Positions 1 through 11,505 are shown, counted from the stretch's first letter. The stretch is 64,000 bases of DNA from Sarocladium kiliense (GCA_030734395.1 JAUZTG010000016.1:1116001-1180000); one strand, 5' to 3'. Made by a program: numbers and translations. The notes: generated from the letters alone by a model not told the origin.

Positions 1-88
1 ATCATCATTTTCTTTCTATAGTAATCAGCAGCACTCCAATGTGCGCACTGCATATTTTCAGTCCATAAATGTCCAACGAGTAGTGCAA

Positions 89-1137
89 TCACTCTTCCTT
101 TTCGAACGTGTCGTTCAGGTACCATACGAACGACTCCTTGATCTGACTGGCCGACATATTGCCAACAGCCTCCAGCCCAATTCCGCCACGGTTGAGCCCG
201 ATGTAAGCTCTGCGCAGTCTCTGCAGCTGTGGCAGGCCCATCTTCTTTCCACTTGGTAGCTCAATAATGAGATCGCCTGCCTCGCGTGGTGGTACGACAG
301 GAATCTTGACCTGCCCGCCACCCTCCTCCAACTGCTGGTCCAGGATCCGCTTGACGACGTCTTGTGTCTCGCGGTCTAACATGTATAGGTAATCTCCCCC
401 AGCGTCTCGACCTCGCTGGACCGTGGCCTGATTCGGCCTGATGATCTTGCGACCCTCGCCCGCGATGGCTTCCCATATGCCGTCGAAGGTCTTGGTTGCT
501 TGAACCTCATCGTCATCCGGGACGATCGTGAAAAGTGGACTGTCCCAAGCCTTCATGGGATTTGGCTCCTCGTATCGCATGACAAGCTCTGTCCAGTTAT
601 TCTCTTCATATGCCTCCGTTTCATCAGAGTGTTTGCTGTCTTCGACTGCCTCAGCATGTTCCTGGTCTCTCCGTAGCCTCTCCTCGTTTCTCTGCTTCGC
701 CCAGTCTTGTGTACAGCCGACCTGTAGCACACACGTCGGTGTCCGCAGAGCTTTGGCCTCGCAGTACAATTGGTAGCGCCACCCGCCAATGTAGTTCAGC
801 CCGTCCAAGATGACGATGTCCTTGTCGCTAAGCACCCGCTTGACAGCGCCATAGAGTGCGGCGCGCGCATCCTTCTCTGAGGCATTGGCCGATCGTGTGT
901 GCGCTGGAACTTTCCCGGGAGATAGGTCGTACACTGTTCGCGATATGGAGAGGGACTCGTCGGAAATGAGGTGAAGACGAAATTTGGTATCGGCGATGCG
1001 CTTGGAGAGGTATTCGTGAAGCTGTTTCGATCTATAGGACTTGCCCGAGGTGGGCAGGCCCGTGATGAGAATGAGCTGTTGTATAAGTCAGTATAGTCCA
1101 GTTATTACAGCTGAGCATCCAGAATACATACCGGCAT
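89..1137 (-). CDS. KTI12: Elongator-associated P-loop protein Kti12
   Basis: Kti12 is an ATPase-type partner of the Elongator complex, which modifies wobble uridines of tRNAs; it acts in cytoplasm and nucleus. The model has two exons: 1137-1132 (only Met-Pro) and 1075-89, with an intron 1076-1131 (GTATGT donor, CAG acceptor). It gives 330 aa. After the join the protein opens with the family's P-loop, GLPTSGKS at about residues 8-15, followed by SYRSKQLHEYL. Later blocks typical of Kti12 are ILDGLNYIGGWRYQLYCEAK and VLQVGC, and the C-terminus is the expected helical tRNA-binding-like half. The longest open frame begins at a GTG (934), but that would remove the P-loop, so the spliced start is preferred. 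It is transcribed divergently from CAB5. The family assignment is firm; the 6-nt first exon is inferred from sequence only. Confidence 0.93.
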
Positions 1138-1355
1138 GTCGCGCGACGTCAAAGCAAACAAGACGGAAGCATGTGAAAAGAAAGGTTCTGGGGATGGCGC
1201 GAAGGTGGGGTGGTGACTGTCGATGGTGGGGGGAGCCGTGTGATGCTACACCCCCCTCAGCACGTCAACCATCGCTGGATTCACTCCCGTAGCTCCAGCT
1301 TGACGGTTGTTCATCCATCAACGAATCCTGTCATCAGTCCTCATTAATCATCACA
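1138..1355. promoter_or_regulatory. Divergent promoter region of KTI12 and CAB5
   Basis: These 218 bp between two opposite start codons must hold both core promoters and both 5' leaders. There is no clear TATA box. A GGGGGGA / CACCCCCC block lies near 1228-1258. Shared regulation is an inference from spacing only. Confidence 0.45.
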
Positions 1356-2183
1356 ATGCTTCTCATAGGGCTTACAGGCTCTATCGCGACGGGAAAATCA
1401 ACCGTCTCGTCTCTACTCTCCTCACCACCTTACTCTCTACCTCTCATTGACGCCGACATCCTTGCACGCAAGGTTGTTGAGCCGGGTACCCGAGGCTACA
1501 ATGCCATCGTCCGACACTTTGGCCCAACAACACCAGATCTGCTGGTGCCTCCATCTGACTCGATGCCAGAGAATGGTCCCAATGGCAAAGGTCGACCTTT
1601 GAATCGTCCAGCTCTTGGGAAGCGCGTGTTCGGTGACAGTGACGAGCGCAAGAAGGACCGAGGTGTGCTGAACGGCATTGTACACCCAGCAGTTCGACTT
1701 GAAATGGTCAAAATGGTCTTCAAGTTCTATTTACAGGGCTACTGGGCGGTTGTACTGGATGTGCCACTACTATTCGAAAGCAAGCTGGATCGATTCTGTG
1801 GCGTGGCCATGGTGGTGGCTGTCCGTGATCCAGCGTTACAAATGGAGCGACTCACAGCGCGAGATGCGCATCTTTCAAGAGAGGACGCAGAGAACAGGGT
1901 TCGAAGCCAGACTGACGTAAGGCTCAAAGCACGACGAAGCGAGGCTAGAGGGCCTGGCAGAGGTGTCGTTCTGTGGAACGATGGATCGCGAGACGAGCTT
2001 AAGGCGAAGCTGGATAAGGCGATGGTAGAGTTGAAGCAGCAGAGCCCACAATGGTGGTCATGGCTATTGCTGGCTTGTCCTCCCCTGGCCTTTGCAGTTG
2101 CAGGATGGCGTTTCTGGGAGAATGTAAAGATCAACCAACGATGGGCAGCTGTGGAGGAGGCTGAGGCTAAGAAGTTGGCCTGA
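1356..2183 (+). CDS. CAB5: Dephospho-CoA kinase
   Basis: This enzyme phosphorylates the 3'-OH of dephospho-CoA, the last step of coenzyme A synthesis. The protein is a single exon of 275 aa. The P-loop GLTGSIATGKST sits at residues 5-16, followed by the family block LIDADILARKVVEPG, the VHPAVRLEM region, and VLDVPLLFES, which binds the substrate. The NRVRSQTD stretch after the lid is also typical. The C-terminus carries a hydrophobic segment of about 17 residues (about 234-250, SWLLLACPPLAFAVAGW) followed by a short charged tail. This would fit a tail anchor in the ER or outer mitochondrial membrane; that location is inferred. The start ATG has A at -3. The gene is divergent from KTI12. Confidence 0.95.
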   Translation: MLLIGLTGSIATGKSTVSSLLSSPPYSLPLIDADILARKVVEPGTRGYNAIVRHFGPTTPDLLVPPSDSMPENGPNGKGRPLNRPALGKRVFGDSDERKKDRGVLNGIVHPAVRLEMVKMVFKFYLQGYWAVVLDVPLLFESKLDRFCGVAMVVAVRDPALQMERLTARDAHLSREDAENRVRSQTDVRLKARRSEARGPGRGVVLWNDGSRDELKAKLDKAMVELKQQSPQWWSWLLLACPPLAFAVAGWRFWENVKINQRWAAVEEAEAKKLA

Positions 2184-2603
2184 GAAAGACGGCAGTGAGG
2201 GCGTTCAACTTATGCGTTGTATCTTGTTTCTGTTTTATAGAAGACTCGTTCCTCTCCACTCTGTTCCGCTCCGACTGCGCCTGCATAACTTGGGCAGCTG
2301 AAGTCACCAGCTGCCTGAGCGGCTTCTACCACTTGGCAGGCCGAAGGTCATCCCAGCGTCAACACAGCAACCGCCTCTTGCTCCCAAGCAACAACATTCA
2401 CTTTTCAGCCAAATGGTATGACCTACCTCACAGCACTTCGCCATACATCTCGAGGAGTGTGGCCTCTCGTTGCTTCTATTACCGGTGCGGACCATCTGGA
2501 TCCATAAGGTCCTTCCACATCCCCTAAGGCTTGCCATCCTAGAATCCTTCTCGGAATTCTCCAGGCCCTCACTTCGACTTCTCAATTCACCTTGCCACTC
2601 AAC
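2184..2603. other. Intergenic region between CAB5 and the 691-aa gene
   Basis: This stretch holds the 3' flank of CAB5 and the promoter and leader of the next plus-strand gene. The leader is C/T rich. I see no further gene in it. Confidence 0.5.
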
Positions 2604-4734
2604 ATGCCACCCAAGGAGTTTCGTGGTCCCTCCAACTTCTGCGAATGGGTTGTTGGCACCACGATCCCCACGGTCCTCGGGCCAGAGAAGAAACCAAGGA
2701 AGCAAAAGTCAACTAGGCGAGAAGTGATCAGGGTTGAAGTTACGACTGACGATGAATCGGGGGAGGACACTCTCAAGATCTCATATCCAAGAAGCAGAAG
2801 CAGACGGAAGAAGGCCGCACCAGAGCACGCGACCAAGCTGAAGAAGGTGCGCTTTGAGGTAGTGCCCAAGAAGTCGGCTCTCAAGAAAGTTGCCAAAACA
2901 TACACGATCTCAGATTCATCCGAAGAAGATGAAAAGGCCTCAGACTCAAGCGCCGATGCTTCATCGGACTCATCTAATGCCAGAGTGATCGTCATTCCTG
3001 AGAACAACATCAAGGTTCATACTGTCAAATTATCTGACGAATCGAAGACCGACGAGTCGTCTGGAAACGATTCGGACGCGGACTCCGATCCATCCCCTAC
3101 GTGTAAGTGCATCGACTGCATACATGGCCGCCAGAAGCTTGCCAAGCGCATGCGCCGGGCCGCTCTTCTCGAAAGACTCCTATATAAAGGCGAGGGCACT
3201 TCTGATAGCGGGACTGACGACTCTGATGAAGCCAATAAGGGACATTCAAAGGGAAAGAACAAGAAGAAGGATGACGAAAACAAGGCCAAGGAGAATGGCA
3301 ACAAGAACGCGAAGAAGAAGAAACAAAAGCCCGAGGTTGTGACAGTCGAAACAGACGAATCAGAGTCTGAAGCCAAAGATGACGCCGATGATGAGAGCAA
3401 TGAGGCTGAAGATAGTGATGACAAGAAGACGCAGAAGAAGCAGAAACAGGGGCAGAACCAAGACAAGAAACAAAAGCACACCAAGAAAGACGGTGGCAAG
3501 AAGCAAGCAGACAAGCAGCAGGATGGCAAGAAAGAAGACAAGGATAAGAAGAAGTCAGAGGGGAAAGGGGAGAAGGATGAATCTTCCGGGGGCCAAAAGA
3601 AGGAGGAGAAGGCAAAGGACAAGTCCAAAGCGTATCCCAAGGCGATGCCTGGCCCAAATCCTAGACGACCCAACCTGATCGAACCGATCCGCGCCGAGGT
3701 GGTCCAGACAGAAAGAGTCATCGAGTCGCAGGAGGATCCCCCTCCAAACGCGTACTACGACCACGCGAATAACGTCCTTCGAGTGTACCACGGTCCGGTC
3801 TATGGAGGTCATCACAACCGGAGCCTGTATCCGATCCGAGACCCTAATAACCTGTCCTTACCCCTAGGAACTGCCCATCCAGTGCAAAACCCCTACTTTC
3901 ATGGCTTCAGCAACGCTCCGCTGCAACCTCCGCAACAGGGACAAGAGAACAAGGTTGGGGCACAATGGCCGGGAGGAACGTGGCCAGGCATGCAGTGGCC
4001 GTATGCACCCCCATGTGCTCCGGCGCCAGGGGCTCCAGGGGCGCCGCCACCAGTCAATGGAAGCAAAGGTGCCTTCAGCGATCGGGCTGGTAGGAACAAC
4101 GTTGCGCCAGCTGGTGTTGAGGTAGGTTTTATCATCAGTGGCCTGACTCCCGCAGACTAACACCTCGCTCATGTAGGACAGCAAGCCGGCGAACCCATAC
4201 TACAACGGCAAAAAGCAGCAAACATCCCCATTCCGCTCGTACAACAAGGGCTCCCCACCGTATGCCAAGTATGGAACTGGTTCCAAAGCTGGTAGTCGTC
4301 AAGCCTCCGCTTCCAGATGGAATAACGATGGTGCTCCTGGAAGTGTCAAGCAATCGCCCCAGAATAGCGGATGGGACCAGAACGCCACCGGAGTTTCACA
4401 AACCCAAGGTGCTGCGACATGGGGAGGATCACAGACCCAACAACAGACAGGTGGATGGGACTCAGGGCAGACTCAGCAGGAGACACCACAGAACGATGCG
4501 TGGGGTGGAAGTGGACAACAGGATCAACCGGCCCAGAACGGTTGGGACAACTATTCCGGTCAGGGGGATCAAACGTGGGGAGATCAGCAGCAAAACACGG
4601 CGGAGTCGAATGATGTGACGCCGGAGAGCAATGTCATGCCGGGAACCTTTAGCGGGTGGGGGGATCCCACGATGGCAGCCGATACAAAAGGCTTGGTGGA
4701 CATCGAGGCACCTGAACCGAAAGGTGGCTGGTGA
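2604..4734 (+). CDS. Disordered, lysine- and acid-rich fungal protein of unknown function
   Basis: I do not recognise this protein. It has two exons, 2604-4121 and 4177-4734, with a 55-nt intron (GTAGGT donor, CTAAC branch, TAG acceptor), giving 691 aa. The open frame can be extended to a TTG at 2592, but the first ATG is 2604. A short ordered-looking N-terminus (PPKEFRGPSNFCEWVVGTTI) is followed by Ser/Asp/Glu blocks mixed with Lys-rich blocks; KKVRFEVVPKKSALKK resembles a nuclear signal. A CKCIDCIHGRQK cysteine cluster lies near residue 174, and about residues 220-340 are almost purely K/D/E/Q. The region after about residue 380 (NAYYDHANNVLRVYHGPVYG) looks more conserved. The C-terminal exon is rich in G, Q, N and W with repeated GW-type motifs. 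Such composition suggests a nuclear scaffold or RNA-associated protein, but this is inference. Confidence 0.75.
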
Positions 4735-5843
4735 GTCAAGCTTGTTGGTGGATGGGTTTATTCCCAAGCGACGAGGACTGGGCATCAAGCGGCGTTTTGA
4801 GGAACGATGACAAGCTCTCGCGATGATGAGATCGAGGTAGTAACACGTAGTAACACGGCAGCCTGGGAAAGCCAAGTGCTGCATTACGGCTATTATCACG
4901 CAAGCAATAATGGAGCCGGAGATGATTAATTGCGACCAGGCATAGCACACTTGTGGACAACAGTCACGATGGACGAACTTGGGATGAGTGTAAGATATAT
5001 CAACATAGACCCATCTATACATAAGTTCTCTCTCAACTCCCGCTGGAATAAAAAGGGCCCTCTTTCCACACGATACATTTGCCGTCCTATTCAAAGAAAG
5101 CACCACACCGCTATCTCCCAGCCGGTCATGATGTGAGCAAAAAAGAAGACCCAAAGAAATGAGGGCGAATTTCTGATGGGAGGAAAACCAGGAAAGTGGT
5201 ATATCGCTGAGATGTCATAAGTAAAATGCAGATGCTCTGCGCATGATGTTGGTCTTTATCATCCTTCGCTTTGGTGAAAATGTTTTTTTCTCTCTTTCGT
5301 GATGTTTGTGGATGCCAAGGGGTGTGGTTGTGTGATATCAAGATATATCGATATCGAGAAGATTGAGTGATCTTCGGAGATATGTAGGCTTAGTAGCCAA
5401 GGTAAGGTAGATATAAAAGCCCAGAGGTACTATGGAATGAGACATTCATGGCAGTTGGTGGAACTCAATTGACCATGCCCTTCCGCGTCGTGATAAGTCG
5501 TAATGGGAAGGTGTTGTGATCGAATGACCCGAGGAAGTACGCGTCCCATTAAAGGATAACGCAGTCATGAAGAGACCTGATGAAAAGGCCTGGTCAATTA
5601 AAACCCTTCGAAAAAGACTTGCCCTCCGCGAGTGGTATTGTAAGGGATGATAAGGTGGGATAGTATAGGCTAGGCTATCCTTGTTGAAGGACACGTTCTA
5701 AGCCGGTCAGATTATGGGGTTTTGTAAAGAACGCTTCCAAATCCAATACCAGGCTGAACTCAAGGGGAATCGTGTGCATATATGGCTTGTGGATAGGGAT
5801 TTGCAGGCATGTGGCATAGATGAAGGAGGGGTTGATCAGGAAC
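4735..5843. other. Convergent intergenic region
   Basis: These 1.1 kb lie between two genes that point towards each other and so hold both 3' UTRs and terminators. The sequence is A/T richer than the flanking genes. Short open frames here have no recognisable protein character. Confidence 0.5.
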
Positions 5844-7697
5844 TTACCATCGGCTTGTCTCCCATTCCAAAATCCACGACGCGCAGATCTTCAGCCTGTG
5901 CCGCACACTCGACGTCCCGAGAAGCCGATACTTCTCCATGTCCTTCACCGGCAAGACGCTCGCGAACCACCAGGGGAACACGGCTGGGTCGTCGGGGCAC
6001 TCGCCATAGATGGCGAGAAGACGTTCAGTCAGCCACGGTACGCTTTGAGAGCGCATGCGGGCAACGAACGAGGTGCAGTACTCCATAAGGGCTTGTGTTG
6101 GCATTGTTTCGAGGTCGGAGGGACGACGGGGGAGGGAGGGATCATCGGGTAGGGGCGGGGTTGGGGAAGTGTGAGAGGTCTTGGAGGTGTTGGATGTTGG
6201 GGACCCAGAATTTGAGCTCCGTTGCCGGGACGGGGAGTTTGAAGCGTTGGTCGAAGGGAGATTCGGCTCCGAGGGACATGGACTCTGGACTGGGGTTGCC
6301 TCGGCTGCCTCGACTGCTTCCTCCTCTTCAAGGCTCATATCATCAATACGCTCTGTCTTGCCCACCGTATATCCATCAAGCCACCCATGACGCAAAACAC
6401 GGAATCGTGAAAGTCCAACCGTCTCGATGAGGCTTCGCCCGTCAGGGTAGAACTGGACATTGACGATTCGAAGCAACGTGCCAAGGTCGTGGAAGTGGGC
6501 GTCATCGTCATCACCGCTGCGGCTTCGTCGTGGGAGAACCATTCCGAAGGTCCGGTCGCCATCGAGGGCTCTTCGGAGCATGAGTCGATATCGAGGTTCG
6601 AAGACGTGGAGGAATGTCGGCATCAAAGGGAAAGAGAGTGTGCATACGAATAGCGGCACGTCAAAGTCCTGCAACCGGCTAGCTTCCTCATTTGCAACAG
6701 CGTCTCCCCTTGCGCGCAGATCATCTGCCCAATACGTCTCGATAATTCTGGTGATGGTCTCGTTTGAAGGACACGAGCTTCGATTCAGAAGTGGGTTGAC
6801 GGTAAGTTTTCGGCGACAAATGGGGCAATATCGTGAGTGGTCGAGGATGCGATGCAAACAACTTCGGCAGAACGTGTGGCCACACGATGTCGTGAGAGGA
6901 TCGTAGTAGAGAGCGTAGCAGACCTGGCAGTCCATCTCGGATCGAGTGGCATCCTGTGCGCGCTTCAGAGCTTCCTTTTCGCTAGGCTCCAACTCCTCGA
7001 CGGAGACATCTGGATCAAGGTTGTCCTGGTATACGATCTCGGCGTCGATCCTGAGATTTCCCTCAAGAGCCATGGTCCATGTGGCGACCAGTCTCCCACC
7101 TTCGATAGCCTTGGACGATGACGCAAGTGTCTCATCTTGGTCGTCTCTTAGTGATGGCATCCCTGTGGCAGCCCATGTATCCTGTGGTTGGACCCTCGTC
7201 GACACATCCAGCCGCACTGCCTCGACCCTCCCATTTTCGAGTTGTTCCTTGATGTACTGTGTCGCCTTGTTCAAAATGACATCCACGCCACAGTCACCCA
7301 GAGCATGCTCTTTACGACAGTCATCGAAGGGGCATTGGAAACCCTGAAGTCTGTCCGCCAGTCCCGGATATGTGATGTTCTCGCGGACATGGGTCTGTGG
7401 GAGACACGTGCGACATATGCTCTTGCCACAAGGGAGCGTTACCGGGTCATAGAATGGTTTCGAACATAGTGGACACTGGTAGAGCCGGACAATATCTCGA
7501 GGCCTTGTGTCGTGTTGTGGAATTGCAACAGGTGTGAAGCTGCTATTGGCCTTATCCTCCTCTGATGGATCTTCCTCGTGATGAGGCCATCCTGAGTTAG
7601 CATCGCCGCCGCTGCCGTTCCGGCCATGCTCGCCCAGTGACCCTGCCGAACGGGAACGACTTCTCGTCTCGGCAGACTGGGACGGGTCGGGTGACAT
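5844..7697 (-). CDS. LON-domain protein with two RING fingers (LONRF-type E3 ligase)
   Basis: This is a probable ubiquitin ligase of the LON-RING class. It is a single exon of 617 aa starting at ATG 7697. The N-terminus is a Ser/Arg/Gly-rich tail. RING 1 begins at CPLC (residues 75-78), with CGKSICRTC and CPFDDC following. RING 2 spans about residues 257-296 (CQVCYALYYDPLTTSCGH, CRSC, CPIC). A Lon N-terminal substrate-binding domain starts near residue 346 (VPLFVCTLSFPLMPTFLHVF, EPRYRLMLRRAL) and runs to about residue 600. It contains an inserted Ser/Pro-rich stretch (about residues 480-535). Animal LONRF proteins also carry TPR repeats; none is obvious here. The substrate is unknown. The stop TAA overlaps a GTAAGT, so a further 3' exon cannot be excluded. 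Confidence 0.9.
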   Translation of the reverse strand: MSPDPSQSAETRSRSRSAGSLGEHGRNGSGGDANSGWPHHEEDPSEEDKANSSFTPVAIPQHDTRPRDIVRLYQCPLCSKPFYDPVTLPCGKSICRTCLPQTHVRENITYPGLADRLQGFQCPFDDCRKEHALGDCGVDVILNKATQYIKEQLENGRVEAVRLDVSTRVQPQDTWAATGMPSLRDDQDETLASSSKAIEGGRLVATWTMALEGNLRIDAEIVYQDNLDPDVSVEELEPSEKEALKRAQDATRSEMDCQVCYALYYDPLTTSCGHTFCRSCLHRILDHSRYCPICRRKLTVNPLLNRSSCPSNETITRIIETYWADDLRARGDAVANEEASRLQDFDVPLFVCTLSFPLMPTFLHVFEPRYRLMLRRALDGDRTFGMVLPRRSRSGDDDDAHFHDLGTLLRIVNVQFYPDGRSLIETVGLSRFRVLRHGWLDGYTVGKTERIDDMSLEEEEAVEAAEATPVQSPCPSEPNLPSTNASNSPSRQRSSNSGSPTSNTSKTSHTSPTPPLPDDPSLPRRPSDLETMPTQALMEYCTSFVARMRSQSVPWLTERLLAIYGECPDDPAVFPWWFASVLPVKDMEKYRLLGTSSVRHRLKICASWILEWETSRW

Positions 7698-8840
7698 GAA
7701 CGTGAAGTGGCTGTCTCAGCCTTGGGGATGGTGAGGTTCGGTGAGGGTTCGTTCTGATCCGAGATAAGAAACTGTTGCTCTAGATATGTGTTGAGACGTT
7801 ATGATGTGCCGTGAAATAGGCAGTCTAGTTGCGGTGAGATCGCCTGATTAGGTGAGTAAAAGTGGTGAGATGAGGTGAGATGTCGTCGTCGTGTACTGAG
7901 ACTGGATAAGATATGCGCGTGGAAGCGACTATGCAAGACGAAGATTGGCGGCCAGCCTTCGAGGGAAGAACCAGCATCTGTCCAAGGCGAGACCGATGAT
8001 GTCGTCGAAGTGCGGCGGTAGGCGAGGGAAGAGGAAGAAGAGGTGTCTGCTGGAGAGGGTGTGGAGACGAAGGCGAGTCTGCTCAGGCTCTGGCTGAGGT
8101 TGAAAGGCAAAGCAGGTCTAGACTTGGAAGGTTGCCAGGGGAGGGAATGCAAGGTCTGGTGACTTGCAGATAGACAAGCTGTCAGGCTGAGGCGTGGGTG
8201 CTGTTAGGATCGTGGTGCTGTGGCGAGAGGAGAGGAGGAGAGGTGCGGTGGTGCCGGGGTGGTGGTGGAGTTGGTGATGATGATGCTGCGAGAGGCTGAG
8301 GACGATGCAGCAGGAAGAGAGACAATTGACGGTGACATGAGTCACTAAACCAACGATGTATTGCTCATGAGGACGGAAACATAAAACTGGAGATGGAGGC
8401 AAAAAAAAAGAGGAACTAGGTGGCAGAGGCTGAAGAGATGAATGCCACCAGAGGCGAAACAGGTGGGTGTTGTTGCTGGACACGGACGGTCGCGTGGTGT
8501 GTAAAAGTCGTTGACAGCGACTTACGAGGGATGAGGGAACGACGATGGTTGATGATGCTGACTGATTGAGGAATGGCCCTTTTCCTGGGACTCTGGCACC
8601 ATATAATAATAGTGGAGAGCAGTAAGAAACGAGCGGGAAAAAAGGCAGTCTTGCGCCTTGTAGCAGGGGGGGGATGAGAAAGCTGGTGGTGTGATGGGAG
8701 AAAGAAGCGGAGTCCGCTGAAGATTCTGGAGACACAAGAAGAGTAGAAAGCTTCGCTACGATGGTGGTGATGGCTTTGATGAGAAGAAAGGCGGCGAAGA
8801 CGAAGCAGAAGCCTCAAGAGTGAGATGGAGACGTTGCGCC

Positions 8841-8862
8841 GGGGGGGGGGGGGGGGGGGGGG
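8841..8862 (+). repeat. Poly-G tract, 22 G
   Basis: This is an uninterrupted run of 22 G directly after GCGCC. It may form G-quadruplex structures and is prone to length errors in sequencing and assembly. Confidence 0.95.
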
Positions 8863-11172
8863 TGCGGATGCGAGTGCGAGCGAGCCGAGCAGAGCAGAAT
8901 GGAAGCGTCAGGATCTGGATCTGGGCTGGATCTGGCAGCATCTGATATCCAAACCTCCGTCCATCCATCCATTGTTTTCCAGGAGACACGCATACGCACA
9001 CGCACCCACACTACACTTCGCACTGAACACGGCACTCCTCTCTCTTGTCTCTAGTCTGGTCTACCTTTACTGCATCAGGACGGACACTGCCTAACCTCAG
9101 GTCCAGCTCAGTTCCAATCGAAGCAAGCTAGACGAATCAGCTTGGTAGTCGACAACGTGCAGCTTGCTCGACCCGCCCGGCTTCTGGAGACCCCGGCTGT
9201 GCTAGCCTCTGGGTTTCTGACATTGCCTGTGCCATGTCCTTGCTCCTGCAGCTCGTATCAACCCACTGGTCGTCGTTCTCTTCTCCTGCATGAACTGACT
9301 GCAACTTGACGTGTCCAGCTGGAGATACAACATGAAAGGGGCCCCTTTGCACGAATCCATGACTCGTTTGGTCTTGTAAATCTTAGTGAGTCTGAGATTT
9401 AAACTAGATCTAATTCCTATCCTCCAAACGAAGTCGACCAAAATCCACCAAGTCAAATGTGAAGCCGTCATCGGAGGGGCTCGCACGGGTAGTCCCCTAC
9501 GTCATGACCGGGCTGCGACAGGCCCCACTGCGATGCAGGTACCTCCGTCGCTGTAGCGCCATAGTCGCGGTACTTGACTCCAACGACCTGGCGTCCAAGG
9601 ATGTCTCCCTACTGTTTTCTTCACCAAATACCTATGAATTGTAGTCCGCCGAGAAGACTAGAAGCTCAGTGTATTCCTGCACGCACATCGTGAGTATCCA
9701 CAGCAAGCTGCTCTGCATACCAATCACCGCTTCAATCAACTAGCGACCAGTGCATTTCACCGTCCACGAGCCCCTCAACAACACCACACAGCCTCCCCTG
9801 TTCCTCACCCCCATTCCCTGATCCTTCCCCTCGCCTACGATCCCCCAGACATGGCGTCCACCTACGCCATCGCTACCCATCGGCGCTAAACGCACCCCGA
9901 CAGCTCTTCTTGTCTGGGCTATGTTACCTGCACCTCGGCCTTCCATCTTCTCAGTTCCGAGACATGCGAGGAAGTTCTTGACTTTCCATCAGCTGACGGG
10001 AAGGGGGGGGGAACCAAACAGAAGGAGATCATGAGAATATCAGCGTCAACGATTAGCAGCAACTGGGGCAAAACTAAAAGAAGTCGTAGGGCGTCGACAT
10101 CTGGAATGCTGAGAACCGAACCGAGACCTTTGAATTGCCCGCACATCTACCTCCCGTCTGGAATGCATCCCAAGGTCCTGGGCCCGTTCTGTACATAGCT
10201 CCTCTTCACCAACAACGCCCCTGTGCTGCTTCTCCCTGGCTGCAAACCAAGCTGTCAAAAGCTTCTTCTCCCCAAAAATACATAGATAATTAGGTAGCAT
10301 CCGTTTGCTGGCAAGCTTGAACGGGCAATGGAATGTCCCACACACCCATCTCAGGCCTAGAACCCGGCCCTCCCGCACCACACACAAGGAACCCCTACAG
10401 GACCCCTTTTAGATGTACGCATCATCCATCTGGCAGCTGGCCAACTCTGTTTTTCCTTTTTCCCCCTCTGCCCTTGAATGGTTCTTGGGGGAGCCACATG
10501 CATGCGTCGACCTGTCAAATCTCGATGGGGAAGGTGGACGGAGGGGAGGCTCTGATGTTGACAGCGTCTGCGTTGACAGCTTTATTTGTGGTTACTGGGC
10601 AATGGCTTGTATTATAGACGTGGCACAGTCATAAGAGGTTGTTTGACTGTAACGATATGTTAACACCACATCTTTATAATTGTATGCTCCTACTCATCTA
10701 GTCTCAAGCTATTGTCGCCCCAAAGCATCGTGAACAATAACCTTCAATGAGCTGCCTAATCTCGAACCATTCCCGTGTTCCATGGCTTAAGTTGACTCTG
10801 AGCCACCTCCCCTCGAGTCCCGTGGCCTCGGCAAATATTAGCCGATCCACGTCTGCAATGATGTCGTGTGCCAGCGGGGACGCGCTATAGGGTAAGCCGC
10901 TGTCACTTCGCGGAACATCGTTGACTCGTTACAAGCATTTGATATGATGGCGCAAGGGACATCTACATCCCTTCACGCCGTGCTCATGACCCAGCACCGC
11001 CGTCCCGATTAATTAACTAGATAAACCTCCGTCCCGGCCGACTCTTCCAAGTAGCTCCGGTCACAACCTCCGGCCCGGAACCTCACTCCGGTCCCCAAAC
11101 ACTATCTTCCGGCGCTTCTCCCCATGGAAACCCAGTGCAATACAGTAAAAGGCTGATCGGGGGGTAAACCGG

Positions 11173-11188
11173 CCCCCCCCCCCCCCCC
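11173..11188 (+). repeat. Poly-C tract, 16 C
   Basis: This is a run of 16 C flanked by GG on both sides, about 320 bp before the 144-aa gene. It is the complement type of the G22 run in the same gene-poor interval. Confidence 0.95.
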
Positions 11189-11505
11189 GGTCTCCTCACT
11201 CCGTATGCCCTATTGCGTCACTGCCGAGTTTCATATGAAGGACAATGCATCATACCTGGATCCTGCTACGCCGTGCTAGTTCTTGGGTTGTGGAATTTCC
11301 TCTCGTTCTGTAGCACATTCGTTCCTTTTTCTCATCCCCTGATCTCAATTGACTTCGGAGGGGCCCTTTTTCTATCCGGCTTCGTCAGTACACGCGACAC
11401 CCCACGGTTAGGATACACACCACGTGTATGCATCCATCCTACTTCACACTAACATACCTACACCTACACACACATTAAATCCCCGTATATCACAACCTGC
11501 CCAGC

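Larger units (their letters stand above)
7698..11505. other. Gene-poor region of 3.8 kb
   Basis: No open frame here looks like a protein, and none continues across plausible splice sites. On the minus strand the first kilobase (the upstream side of the LON-RING gene) is strongly C/T rich and contains GTAAGT-like donors, which would suit a long leader. The region also contains a G22 run (8841-8862) and a C16 run (11173-11188). It probably holds regulatory DNA for the LON-RING gene (-) and the 144-aa gene (+). Confidence 0.5.

Noticed and set aside
3017..3721. 234-codon minus-strand frame opposite the 691-aa gene
   Set aside because: It is the shadow of Lys/Glu/Asp-rich codons on the other strand (Phe/Ser/Leu-rich) and has no independent support.
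8118..8735. 205-codon minus-strand frame upstream of the LON-RING gene
   Set aside because: It is a product of C/T-rich DNA (Ser/Pro/Leu/His runs) with no protein-like pattern and probably lies in a leader or promoter.
8825..9094. 89-codon frame reading the G22 run as polyglycine
   Set aside because: The glycine run comes only from the homopolymer; the rest has no recognisable features.
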